Shown here one piece after another: positions 1 through 6,848 of a stretch of DNA of 6,848 nt. The stretch comes from Pseudomonadota bacterium (lineage in GTDB: Bacteria; Pseudomonadota; Gammaproteobacteria; Pseudomonadales; Azotimanducaceae), in NCBI GenBank assembly GCA_027621895.1, contig JAQCAK010000102.1, positions 1 to 6,848 of the forward strand. Direction: 5' to 3'. Every line of letters starts with the position of its first letter. Position 1 is the stretch's first letter. The translations under genes and the position numbers were made by a program. The notes beneath the pieces are model-generated. The model saw nothing but the letters and a program-made list of their open reading frames with translations, did no database searches and was not told where the DNA came from.

Positions 1-255
1 CCCCCGCCGAACCTGCCAGCCACTGCTGTCGCCAAGTGCCCGGCTGATCGCCGGCGCCCTCTCGGCACAGACACTCACCGCATGCGCTGGCCCGCCTGTT
101 GTCATCGCTTCCAGCAGAGCAGGTTTCAACTGGCTGCTGAATTCCCGGACCAGCCGGGACGCTGCTTCATCAAGGGATTCGCCTGAAGCCGACGTCACAG
201 GCAGCAAGTTTGCCATCAGGAGTACCAGCAGCAGTTTACATCCGGACTTTCCCAA
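1..255 (-). CDS. Exported Tll0287-like (DUF3365) heme-family protein, N-terminal part
   Basis: The 85 visible codons start with a hydrophobic signal peptide (MGKSGCKLLLVLLMANLLPV, then TSASGES with a likely signal-peptidase site). A helical segment follows, leading into SVCAERAPAISRAL and SGWQVRR. The spacing of Cys-x-Glu-Arg-Ala-Pro and Gly-Trp-x-Val-x-Arg matches what I know of the DUF3365/Tll0287-like family, whose members are small periplasmic proteins, often with a c-type heme CXXCH motif further on. That motif would lie beyond the left edge, so heme binding is not shown here. The start is inferred: an in-frame stop lies just upstream, and the first usable codon is TTG at 255-253, which includes the whole signal peptide. 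An ATG at codon 14 would cut into it. Only a weak GGGA-type ribosome site precedes the TTG. The gene is transcribed away from the phosphate transporter. The family call is moderately sure and the exact start less so. Confidence 0.7.
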   Translation of the reverse strand, partial: MGKSGCKLLLVLLMANLLPVTSASGESLDEAASRLVREFSSQLKPALLEAMTTGGPAHAVSVCAERAPAISRALGDSSGWQVRRG

Positions 256-275
256 CGCTTTGTCCCATTATTGCC

Positions 276-281
276 ATTATA
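276..281 (-). promoter_or_regulatory. Candidate -10 box for the leftward DUF3365-type gene
   Basis: On the minus strand this reads a perfect TATAAT, about 20 bases upstream of the proposed TTG start, which would give a very short 5' leader. No convincing TTGACA-like -35 is present at 16-18 bp spacing; the hexamers there are GC-rich. The match therefore rests on the -10 element alone and may need an activator, or may be fortuitous. Confidence 0.35.
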
Positions 282-326
282 GACAAGCCTAGCCGATGCG
301 GACGCCGACGGGCATTGATTCATATC

Positions 327-386
327 ATCCGGACCTGCAACTCAAGTGACTCCGGTTTCGGTAAACCCTGAATCCCCGGTCCGGAT
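327..386. repeat. 9-bp inverted repeat in the divergent intergenic region
   Basis: ATCCGGACC at 327-335 is matched by its exact reverse complement GGTCCGGAT at 378-386. The pair lies between the divergent DUF3365-type and Na+/phosphate cotransporter genes. Each arm contains the palindrome TCCGGA. A separate small perfect hairpin (GGTTT, loop CGGT, AAACC) sits between them at 354-367. The position would suit an operator pair or a DNA hairpin controlling one or both genes, but no regulator is identifiable and chance is not excluded. Confidence 0.3.
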
Positions 387-451
387 TCAACAATAATTGA
401 TCTATGCTAATCCATTGAACCCGGCACTATGGTTAGATTGCGGGGAGTTGC

Positions 452-457
452 AGGAGA
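452..457 (+). promoter_or_regulatory. Shine-Dalgarno AGGAGA that decides the transporter start
   Basis: AGGAGA lies 4 bases before the ATG at 462, a usable ribosome-binding spacing. The alternative in-frame ATG at 429 has no purine-rich site in front of it (the bases there read CCCGGCACT). The site therefore supports starting the Na+/phosphate cotransporter at 462. Confidence 0.7.
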
Positions 458-461
458 TTCC

Positions 462-2030
462 ATGGAAAATCTCTCCATACTGACTGCCGGTGCCACCGCC
501 GTCATTCTTTTCATATTCGGGCTGGACCACTTCTCAGCCGAAATCGAACGCATCTCCGGCGAGAGATTCCGCCGGGCTCTCAGCAAGGCGACCAGTGTGC
601 CGATTATCGGCGTGGCAATCGGCGCAGTCGTGACCGCTGTCATTCAATCGAGTTCCGCGACATCCGTGATTGCCATCAGCCTGGTCAATGCAGGTGTGCT
701 TTCCTTCAAGAACAGTGTCGGCATCATCATTGGCTCGAACATCGGGACGACCGTCACCGCCCAGCTGGTGGCATTCAAGCTGACGGCCTTTGCGCCGGTT
801 CTTATTATCCTGGGATTTATCCTGTCGCTGGTCCGTTCTCGGATGTCAATTTTCGGCAAGTCGATCTTCTATTTCGGCTTTGTGTTTTTTGCACTGAACC
901 TGATTTCTTCCTCCCTCTCGCCACTGCAGAACAATCCGGCGCTGATAGCCTATCTCATGGAACCCCAGAACCCGCTGGTTGCGCTGTTGATAGGCTGCCT
1001 TTTCACGGCGCTTATTCAGTCCAGCTCAGTCACCACTGCGCTGGCAATCATCTTTACACAGCAGGGGCTGATCGGACTCGAGAACGCCATCCCCATCATT
1101 ATAGGGGCCAATATCGGCACGACCGCGACAGCATTGATTGCCGTGTTCAGCATGGATCGGGCGGCGCGTAAAACCGCGCTGGCGCACCTGCTGTTCAATG
1201 TGGGCGGTGTGGTTATCTTTGCACCCCTGTTTATCGCCTTCAGCAGCAGTATTGCTTCCCTTGAGATCTCACCGGAGTTTGCACTGGCCAACGTTCACCT
1301 GGCGTTCAATCTCGCGACCAGCATCCTGTTTGTCATTTTCATCAACCCGTTTACGCGGCTGATCGACCGGCTGGTCGGCGAGGGGCAGATGGATTTCCAG
1401 CGAATTACCTTACCTTCCAGCAATACCGACATCGAATTCGATGAACTGCGTCGACACCTTGAGGGAAACCTGCAGGAGCTGCTCGACTTCCTCCAGGAGA
1501 ACTACAACCTCGTCACGCTCAGCATCGAAACCAACTACCGTGGGGTCTATGATGCCGCTGAACGTCGTATTGATTATGTGGAGTTCCTTGAGAAGGAAAC
1601 CATGGCCTATTTCGCCGGCATTGTTGGCGGCATCAGGGATGAGGAAAAGATCAAAGTGCTGCTTTCCCTGATCACTCGTTTTGATTATCTGTTCCAGATT
1701 CACGATTCAATCATCGACCTGTTCAACACGAAAAAGGTGATCAACACCGGATACATTGACCTTAATGGTGACATCCTGCTGATTGTTCGAGAAGTTGCGA
1801 GCCAGACACTAATGCTCTTTGATGCCATTCGAAATCTTCAGACCGACGGAACCGATACGACCGTTTCTGAAAACTCACACAATCTTTATCAACTGCTGGG
1901 CAGGGCAAACCACAAGCTGCTCGAGCTGCTGGCAAATCCCGAGCGACGAGATGCCGGCTCGCTGACCAACTTCATCACCTATTCCAGAAGGCTGCGAGAC
2001 AAGCTGATCAACTACTCGTCCCTGGCCTGA
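462..2030 (+). CDS. Na+/phosphate cotransporter with C-terminal PhoU-like domain (NptA/YjbB type)
   Basis: An inner-membrane transporter predicted to move inorganic phosphate with sodium. The 522-residue product has the two inverted Na_Pi_cotrans repeats typical of the family. Repeat one has QSSS at about residues 62-65 and SNIGTT at 92-97; repeat two has QSSS at 186-189 and ANIGTT at 216-221. The QSSS motifs are the known substrate/sodium-binding signature. About eight hydrophobic segments span residues 7-300. They are followed by a soluble, charged, helical tail (about 325-522) resembling PhoU, a common fusion in bacterial members, usually taken as regulatory. Length is normal for this fused form. 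ATG 462 is preferred over ATG 429 because only 462 has a good Shine-Dalgarno. A phosphomannomutase gene follows on the same strand after 64 bp. No Pho box was recognised upstream. Substrate direction (uptake versus efflux, as suggested for YjbB) cannot be read from sequence. Confidence 0.93.
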   Translation: MENLSILTAGATAVILFIFGLDHFSAEIERISGERFRRALSKATSVPIIGVAIGAVVTAVIQSSSATSVIAISLVNAGVLSFKNSVGIIIGSNIGTTVTAQLVAFKLTAFAPVLIILGFILSLVRSRMSIFGKSIFYFGFVFFALNLISSSLSPLQNNPALIAYLMEPQNPLVALLIGCLFTALIQSSSVTTALAIIFTQQGLIGLENAIPIIIGANIGTTATALIAVFSMDRAARKTALAHLLFNVGGVVIFAPLFIAFSSSIASLEISPEFALANVHLAFNLATSILFVIFINPFTRLIDRLVGEGQMDFQRITLPSSNTDIEFDELRRHLEGNLQELLDFLQENYNLVTLSIETNYRGVYDAAERRIDYVEFLEKETMAYFAGIVGGIRDEEKIKVLLSLITRFDYLFQIHDSIIDLFNTKKVINTGYIDLNGDILLIVREVASQTLMLFDAIRNLQTDGTDTTVSENSHNLYQLLGRANHKLLELLANPERRDAGSLTNFITYSRRLRDKLINYSSLA

Positions 2031-2094
2031 ACCCTGCTTTCCTGCCCATCGTTCCCCTGCCATACTGCTGGAAACCCCTCCGCTGTTTCACGAC

Positions 2095-3498
2095 ATGGAC
2101 ATGGTGCAGAATTTCAATGCGTTTCGTCTCGGCGATGTTCGCGGCATCTACCCGGATGACATCAACGAGACATTTGTTGAATCCTTTGCACATGCGCTCG
2201 TTGGAGAATTCGGGCTGCAGGGTAAAATTGCTACCGGCAGAGACATGCGTCCCTCCAGCGAACCCCTGCAGGACACCCTGAATCAGGCGCTGGCATCCAT
2301 CGGCATCGATGTCATCAACATCGGTCTTTGTCCGACGGAACTGGGCTATTTCGCTTCCGGTCAGGCGGGTATCAATGCGGCAATCGTGGTCACTGCCAGC
2401 CACAATCCAGCCCGTTACAACGGATTGAAAATCGTGCTCAGCAACGGGCGTGCGATAACCCTCGATAACGGTTTATCTGCCGTCAGAAAGCGGATGGAGG
2501 ATGGTTACCGGCATCCGGGCGCCCGGGGCTCAATCCAGCGCCACGATTACCACAGACCTTACCTCGAGTTCCTGGAAAGACGCTTTCCTGCCAGCTCTCT
2601 GGGCAGGGCGAAAATCGCCCTGAACGGGTTGAACGGCACAGCATCGACCATGGCCGGGATGATCGCCACTGAGCTTGACCTGTCAGTGACATGGTTCCGC
2701 AAGAATCCGGGGCCGATCCCCGTCGAAGGGGCAGGCCCGGCCAACCCGGTTTTGGCAGCTGAAATGAAGCATTTTATGCGAGACCAGGACTATACCCTGG
2801 GCGTGGCCTGGGATGGCGACTGTGACCGTTGTGTGTGCTTTGACGAGTACGGCGATCTGGTCCCCGCCTACTACCTGATCGGCCTCCTGACTGAAAGCTT
2901 CCTGGCAGAAGCACCGGGAGCTGCCATTGTTTTCGACACCAAGCTCTGCTGGAACACGCTGGACATCATCAGGCAATACGGCGGTGTTGCAGTGCCTGCT
3001 GCGACGGGACATGCCTTCATGAAACAGATGATGCACGCGCACGGCGCGATCTACGGCGGGGAGTTGTCTTCTCATCACTATTTCGGCGACTTCTGGGGTT
3101 GCGACTCAGGCATGTTCGCCTGGTTAACGGTACTGAAACTCCTCTCGACCAGGGGCACCAGGATTCAGGAGCTTGTCGCAGCCCGCCGTGAGGCCATCAA
3201 CTGCACGCCGGAAATTACCCTGGTGCTGGACGACGCTGAACTGGCGTTTGAAACCCTGTTGAATCACGTCAGAGACCGGGCGAGATCCGTTGATCACTTC
3301 GATGGCCTCAGCGTTGAAATGCCGGGGAACTGGCGCTTTTCCCTTCGAAAATCCAAGACCGAGCCGGTCATCCGGTTGAACTTTGAGGCCAGAAACGCAC
3401 CAGACACGCTGGTCAATGAGGGCGCAAAGGTGCTTGACCTGCTCGAACCCTTTCGCAGTGACGACAGCGACTGGTTAAAAGGTCTTTATATCCAGTAA
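2095..3498 (+). CDS. Phosphomannomutase/phosphoglucomutase, CpsG/ManB type
   Basis: A cytosolic alpha-D-phosphohexomutase, expected to interconvert mannose-6-phosphate and mannose-1-phosphate (possibly also the glucose pair), feeding GDP-mannose and surface glycan synthesis. The 467 residues match the family length, and all four functional loops are visible in order. TASHNP at 100-105 carries the phosphoserine (Ser102). DGDCDR at 240-245 binds Mg2+. GELSSHHY at 322-329 is the sugar-recognition loop. RKSKTEP at 418-424 is the C-terminal phosphate-binding loop. The stretch GELSSHHYFGDF...CDSGM and the C-terminal WRFSLRKSKTEPVIRLN resemble E. coli CpsG more than AlgC. Two oddities: the usual Asn in the last loop (SNTEP) is Lys421 here, and the metal loop has Cys where Phe is common. 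ATG 2095 is the first start, with another ATG two codons later, and neither has a clear Shine-Dalgarno, so translation may depend on the upstream transporter gene. Preference for mannose or glucose is not decidable. Confidence 0.93.
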   Translation: MDMVQNFNAFRLGDVRGIYPDDINETFVESFAHALVGEFGLQGKIATGRDMRPSSEPLQDTLNQALASIGIDVINIGLCPTELGYFASGQAGINAAIVVTASHNPARYNGLKIVLSNGRAITLDNGLSAVRKRMEDGYRHPGARGSIQRHDYHRPYLEFLERRFPASSLGRAKIALNGLNGTASTMAGMIATELDLSVTWFRKNPGPIPVEGAGPANPVLAAEMKHFMRDQDYTLGVAWDGDCDRCVCFDEYGDLVPAYYLIGLLTESFLAEAPGAAIVFDTKLCWNTLDIIRQYGGVAVPAATGHAFMKQMMHAHGAIYGGELSSHHYFGDFWGCDSGMFAWLTVLKLLSTRGTRIQELVAARREAINCTPEITLVLDDAELAFETLLNHVRDRARSVDHFDGLSVEMPGNWRFSLRKSKTEPVIRLNFEARNAPDTLVNEGAKVLDLLEPFRSDDSDWLKGLYIQ

Positions 3499-3513
3499 GA
3501 GCCGTCGCCTGTT

Positions 3514-5616
3514 TCAGTCGATAGACAGCACAACCCGGGCACCGTTGATGAGATCGTTAATCGACGATTTACAGATCAGCAGCCTTTCACTGGCTATACC
3601 AGCTTCATGCAACGCGGCCTTCACCGTGTTCGCACGACCATCCGCGATCGCCTTCAGCGTTGCCGACCGTTCAGCCTCGGAGCGTTCACCGGCACCAACA
3701 TCTCCTGCGGTCTCCTCCGCAGATGCCGGCGCATCAGTTCCCACAGGCTCCGCCGGCAGGTCTGCGACAGTCGACGCTTCTCCGCATATGACCAGGTGAA
3801 TTCCCGGGCGCTGGCTCATCAGACTCGACAACCTCTCAATATAGTCAGAGTTCCCGGATTCGATCACCGGCTGGCCGGGCTCCATCTGCAGGGGTTCCAG
3901 TGCTACTTTCCCGGCCTGGGAACTGATTGCCTTCGCTGCCATCAGCGCCGCACCATAGGGCTGGAGCGCAAAGCTGAAATAGGTCATGGCCCCCGCCTGC
4001 AGGGCTTTCGACATCGCGCTGGTGATGATTGAGGATGCCGATACAGAGGGATCCCCCAGGTTGCCTTCGATAAGAATATCGTTAAGCGTGATGTTGTCAT
4101 CGTTGTCACGAACCAGTGCCAGGGCCGCCCCCAGGGGCATGCCAAGCTGCCCGTCCAGCGTCGAATCGGCCGCCTTCTTTACCCGGAATTTGCGAAGTAC
4201 CGTGTCGATTTCAGCCTTCAGGTGCTCATCCTCAAGAAGAACCGTTGACTGCAGATCCATCTGCCCCGTCCTGACCTCGTATCCCAGCGCCTGCTCCACA
4301 TACGCTGAAAGCCGGTCCAGTGGTAACTGGGTGAGCGTGATGTCTGCACTGATCAACCTGGTTGCCGTCAGCCCTGCCAGGCTGGCATCAATATCGAACC
4401 GGGAGTAATCATCCAGGCGGCTCCGAAGAACAAGATCAGAGGAAAGCGCCGGGTCACCCGTATCAAGCGCTGTGAGACCGAGTTCTTCGATCATCAGCGT
4501 CTGTTCGAATGCCGGTGAAACGGAATGGTCAGCCAGGGAAACAGTCCCGTTGGTCGTGAGGGAACCCAGTCGGAAGGTCATTTCCCCGGCTTCGGGTTCT
4601 TGCGTCGCTGATGCCGTGGCCCCGCTTTCCTCTCCCTGGTTGGTCGCCATCATTTCAGAGAATCTGACCAGCGCAGGAATCTCGCCGGCTTCGTTGATCT
4701 CTACACGAACATCCAGGTTGTTCAGTGACAGTGACGCCAACGTGGCTCGCCGCGCTGGATCAAAGGCAATTTCTTCTGCACTGACATCAACGGATACCAG
4801 CGGAGTATCCTGCCCCAGAAAGGCAAGCCCACTGGCCTCGACCGTGCCAACGGCCAACTGGTTGCTGCTGTCAATCCGGACGCTATCCAGCGACAGTTGA
4901 TCCCAGCTCGCCAGCAGCAACCCGGGATTGCCCACCGGCGCCGACGATGGAGAACCGGCGGTCGCATCCTGCAGCCTGACACCGGTTTTACCAGCCTCGA
5001 TGTCGCCTGTTGTTTCGACCCTGACACCCTCGGGATCGAAAGAAACCGTCGACGTACCCTGCCACGCCAGCATTTCACTGCTGATCCTGAACGGGCACGG
5101 AGGGTCAGATGCACTCAGGTCCCGCACGGCGAGGCTGGCCTGCACATCCAGCTCAACATTGAGTGGTTCACCAGACGAAACCAGCGGCGAGCGAGACAGC
5201 TTTCCGCGGATTTCCAGTTCCATATCCAGCAGACCCGACAGCTGCGGTAAACCGGCGATGCCCTGGAAGTCTTCGAGCGGCAGGTCTGTCATTGTAAAAG
5301 TGATCTCCAGCGATGGGCTTTCATCCATCAGCGACTTGGATGTTCTGATGGCAATGTCAGCACCATTCCACAGGGCCCTGGTGTTGGTCGTCGTCATACC
5401 GGCCAGCTCCCGCCGGTTTGTCAGGTCTTCCAGGCGGAATGCCGGCAGTTCAAAATCACCTTTCAACTGCTGACCATCAACGTGAATACTGGCGTTATCG
5501 ATCGACAGGACGTTGACCAGGTACTCGATGCCTGGTCCCGCTTCAGACTCAACGCTGTCCCCCGCACCCTCAGGTTCAGCCGATGGTTCCGGCCTCTGGT
5601 ACCACAGATTGGAATT
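3514..5616 (-). pseudogene. DUF748 / AsmA-like envelope protein, 5'-truncated
   Basis: Reading leftward, the frame is open for 700 codons up to the TGA at 3516-3514. No ATG, GTG or TTG occurs in its first 50 codons, and the codon before them (5619-5617) is a stop. The first possible start is the TTG at 5466, which has no signal peptide or membrane anchor. DUF748 proteins as I know them are about 1000 residues with an N-terminal membrane segment, so several hundred residues are probably missing. The remainder has AsmA-like beta-rich repeats. A typical DUF748 core follows at frame residues 424-620 (LTQLPLDRLSAYV, GMPLGAALALVRD, then a Pro-Gly region and RPGIHLVICGEA). After a Glu/Ala/Pro-rich linker comes an OmpA-like tail (ADGRANTVKAALHEAGI). 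Family members are linked to outer-membrane/envelope functions; the exact role is unknown. It is convergent with the phosphomannomutase gene, 15 bp apart. Sequence immediately upstream belongs to an integrase-bearing region, so I infer disruption by insertion; a start outside the window is impossible in this frame. Confidence 0.85.
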
Positions 5617-5641
5617 TCAAATCCCTAACCTCTTGAAAGGC

Positions 5642-5667
5642 CTCAGAAATCTCTAAAGATTCTTGAG
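5642..5667. repeat. Imperfect palindrome upstream of the integrase
   Basis: The arms CTCAGAAATCT (5642-5652) and AGATTCTTGAG (5657-5667) pair at 9 of 11 positions around the 4-base centre CTAA. The site ends 4 bases before the integrase Shine-Dalgarno. A shorter exact pair, TTTCAA (5615-5620) and TTGAAA (5633-5638), lies just left. TTGAAA is also a fair -35 hexamer, with a poor -10 (AAGATT, 5656-5661) at 17 bp, which would place the palindrome over the promoter. It could be an integrase/excisionase-binding or crossover site, or an operator; which one is not shown. Confidence 0.4.
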
Positions 5668-5671
5668 CTTC

Positions 5672-5677
5672 AGGAGG
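5672..5677 (+). promoter_or_regulatory. Strong Shine-Dalgarno of the integrase
   Basis: AGGAGG lies 5 bases before the ATG at 5683, an essentially ideal ribosome-binding site. An in-frame GTG at 5680 directly precedes the ATG but is too close to the site, so ATG 5683 is the start. Confidence 0.8.
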
Positions 5678-5682
5678 AAGTG

Positions 5683-6848
5683 ATGCACAAACAGTGGCAC
5701 CAAAGAACGAATCCAACCTATACATATCGCAAAGGAAATATCTTCTATTTCAGGCGTAAAATTCCCAGTGATCTGAGATGCCATTACAACCGGCCGGTGT
5801 TCGTTCAGTCGCTCAGAACCACCTCATCCACATCGGCTGAGAAAGCAGCCACAATCCTTTCTGCTCGACTAGATGAACAATGGTTCATTCTTCGACTGAA
5901 GCACAACCCTACTCCCGCATCAAAGCTTCTTGTGAAACCTCAAGGCCAATCTGAGTTGCCATTGATGAGTGAAATACTAGAACAATATTTAGCCACCAAA
6001 GGGCGTGGTAAGGCAGATCTGTTTTTCGTTAATGCAAAGCGAAATGTTGGTTATATTTTCGCTGCCATTGGCGATCAAAGCATAGATCTATATTCAAAGA
6101 CCGACGCAGTAAGCTTTAGAGATTGGCTAATCAACAAAGGACTCCAAAGTAGCTCCATTCACAGAGTCTTCTCCAGCGTAAGAGCAATCATAAACTTCTC
6201 CATCAATGAGTTTGGTTATTCGTTTTCCAACCCTTTTTCTGGCGTCTACATTGCTCCTGACGATGAGAAAGAAAAGAGACGTTCTCTAACACCACATGAG
6301 CTGCAACTAGCTTCCCTAGCTTGCAAACAAGAGGATGATGAACTGCGCTATTTACTCGCGCTATTAATCAATACGGGAATGCGGCTTGCGGAGGCGACGG
6401 GGTTACACACTAATGATCTGGTCGTCGACGAACAATTCCCCTTCGTAAAAGTTCAAGCCAATAGCGCACGCAGATTAAAAACATCAAACAGTAAACGAAT
6501 AATTCCTCTTACCGGAATTTCTTTGTGGGCGGCCACAAAAGTGAAAAGGCAACATCAGGGATATTGTTTTCCGCGCTACACCACTGATGGTAAATGTAAT
6601 TCGAATTCAGCAAGCGCTGCTCTAGGAAAATGGCTCAAGAACCAATGCGAACCGGGAGCAACAATCCACGGTATTCGTCACGCGTTCAGAGATAGGTTGA
6701 GGGCTATTGACGCTCCTGTAGATTTAATTGATCAACTTGGAGGTTGGTCGTCAAAATCTATTGGCTTTGGATACGGCGACGGCTATTCGATCGCAAAAGC
6801 ACACAAATATGTCGATAAAATTAGCAACAAGCTTGAGAAGGCGTGCAT
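5683..6848 (+). CDS. Tyrosine recombinase/integrase with DUF6538-like N-terminus, cut at right edge
   Basis: A site-specific recombinase predicted to integrate and excise the element by DNA strand exchange through a phosphotyrosine intermediate. The 388 visible residues end right after the catalytic region, so only a few are probably missing. An N-terminal stretch at about 10-45 (TYTYRKGNIFYFRRKIPSDL, then SLRTTSSTSAEKAA) matches the DUF6538 segment of proteobacterial integrases. A core-binding region at about 95-195 follows. The catalytic domain (about 214-385) has Arg234 in NTGMRLAEATGL, a likely Lys266 in RRLKTSNSKRIIPL, His329 and Arg332 in HGIRHAFRDRL, Trp355 in GGW, and a probable nucleophile Tyr364 in FGYGDGYS. 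The complete set suggests an active enzyme. The gene is more AT-rich than its left neighbours and sits divergent to the truncated DUF748 gene. It is preceded by a strong Shine-Dalgarno and a palindrome. The identity as a tyrosine recombinase is certain; the integration specificity is unknown. Confidence 0.95.
   Translation, partial: MHKQWHQRTNPTYTYRKGNIFYFRRKIPSDLRCHYNRPVFVQSLRTTSSTSAEKAATILSARLDEQWFILRLKHNPTPASKLLVKPQGQSELPLMSEILEQYLATKGRGKADLFFVNAKRNVGYIFAAIGDQSIDLYSKTDAVSFRDWLINKGLQSSSIHRVFSSVRAIINFSINEFGYSFSNPFSGVYIAPDDEKEKRRSLTPHELQLASLACKQEDDELRYLLALLINTGMRLAEATGLHTNDLVVDEQFPFVKVQANSARRLKTSNSKRIIPLTGISLWAATKVKRQHQGYCFPRYTTDGKCNSNSASAALGKWLKNQCEPGATIHGIRHAFRDRLRAIDAPVDLIDQLGGWSSKSIGFGYGDGYSIAKAHKYVDKISNKLEKAC

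Larger units (their letters stand above)
5606..6848 (+). mobile_element. Left end of an integrative element carrying a tyrosine recombinase
   Basis: Three things coincide. The DUF748 reading frame ends abruptly at its 5' side by 5619. Base composition changes: two 60-base lines counted by eye inside the integrase gave 40% and 45% G+C, against 63% for one counted in the phosphomannomutase gene. A complete-looking tyrosine recombinase begins at 5683. The precise junction is not known; anywhere between about 5600 and 5640 is compatible. No tRNA gene is present at the junction, so the target appears to be a protein-coding gene. The right end, the second attachment site and any cargo lie outside the window. 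The alternative of a chimeric assembly cannot be excluded from sequence alone. Confidence 0.65.

Noticed and set aside
429..461. An 11-residue N-terminal extension of the transporter from ATG 429.
   Set aside because: It has no Shine-Dalgarno, whereas ATG 462 has AGGAGA 4 bases upstream. The extension also adds polar residues ahead of the first membrane segment. It remains possible but is less likely.
256..461. A Pho box controlling the phosphate transporter.
   Set aside because: No pair of CTGTCAT-like repeats with the expected spacing is present in the intergenic region.
407..1703. Minus-strand open frames of 71-97 codons within the Na+/phosphate cotransporter gene.
   Set aside because: They are antisense to strongly conserved transporter and PhoU-like sequence and have no family signature of their own.
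2008..3078. Minus-strand open frames up to 131 codons inside and just before the phosphomannomutase gene.
   Set aside because: They are opposite the phosphomutase catalytic motifs, show no domain, and reflect the absence of stops in GC-rich antisense frames.
3499..3513. A bidirectional terminator between the convergent phosphomannomutase and DUF748 genes.
   Set aside because: The gap is only 15 bases, and I see no GC-rich hairpin followed by a T-run on either strand.
3545..5473. Several plus-strand open frames of 84-181 codons opposite the DUF748 gene.
   Set aside because: They lie wholly antisense to a frame with clear DUF748 motifs, have Ser/Arg-rich low-quality translations, no recognisable domains and no good ribosome sites.
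5600..5682. A tRNA gene or tRNA 3' end serving as the integration target.
   Set aside because: No cloverleaf, TTCGAATC-type T-loop or CCA end can be found; the left flank is continuous DUF748 coding sequence.
1..6848. CRISPR array, tandem repeats or an insertion sequence with terminal repeats.
   Set aside because: No regularly spaced repeats and no transposase were seen on either strand; the only recombinase is the tyrosine integrase at the right.

Overview
The window looks like chromosomal DNA of a GC-rich proteobacterium, most likely a gammaproteobacterium. The evidence is the gene families: a CpsG/ManB-type phosphomannomutase, an NptA-type Na+/phosphate symporter with a PhoU tail, a Tll0287/DUF3365-type periplasmic protein and a DUF748/AsmA-like envelope protein. 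This is an inference from family content and composition, since there is no rRNA or other marker gene. A mobile element begins at the right-hand side.

Layout, left to right. Positions 1-255 (minus) hold the N-terminus of an exported DUF3365-type protein that runs off the left edge. Positions 256-461 are a divergent intergenic region with a TATAAT hexamer for the leftward gene and a 9-bp inverted repeat. Positions 462-2030 (plus) encode an Na+/Pi cotransporter, and 2095-3498 (plus) a phosphomannomutase/phosphoglucomutase. The two are separated by 64 bp, so they may be co-transcribed. Convergent to them, 3514 to about 5616 (minus) is the C-terminal part of a DUF748 gene whose 5' end is missing. 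From roughly 5605 the composition becomes more AT-rich. A tyrosine recombinase with an N-terminal DUF6538-like segment begins at 5683 (plus), behind a near-perfect Shine-Dalgarno, and is cut by the right edge very close to its natural C-terminus.

How it fits together: the left 5.6 kb is housekeeping and envelope/nutrient metabolism (phosphate uptake, sugar-phosphate isomerisation for GDP-mannose or glycan precursors, envelope lipid/assembly-related protein). The most informative feature is the junction near 5605-5640. The DUF748 frame has no start codon and ends in a stop when read 5'-ward, exactly where an integrase and a composition shift begin. The simplest reading is that an integrative element inserted into the DUF748 gene and split it. 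The cargo of that element, and the missing N-terminal half of DUF748, should lie to the right of this window. No previously undescribed system is visible inside the window itself.
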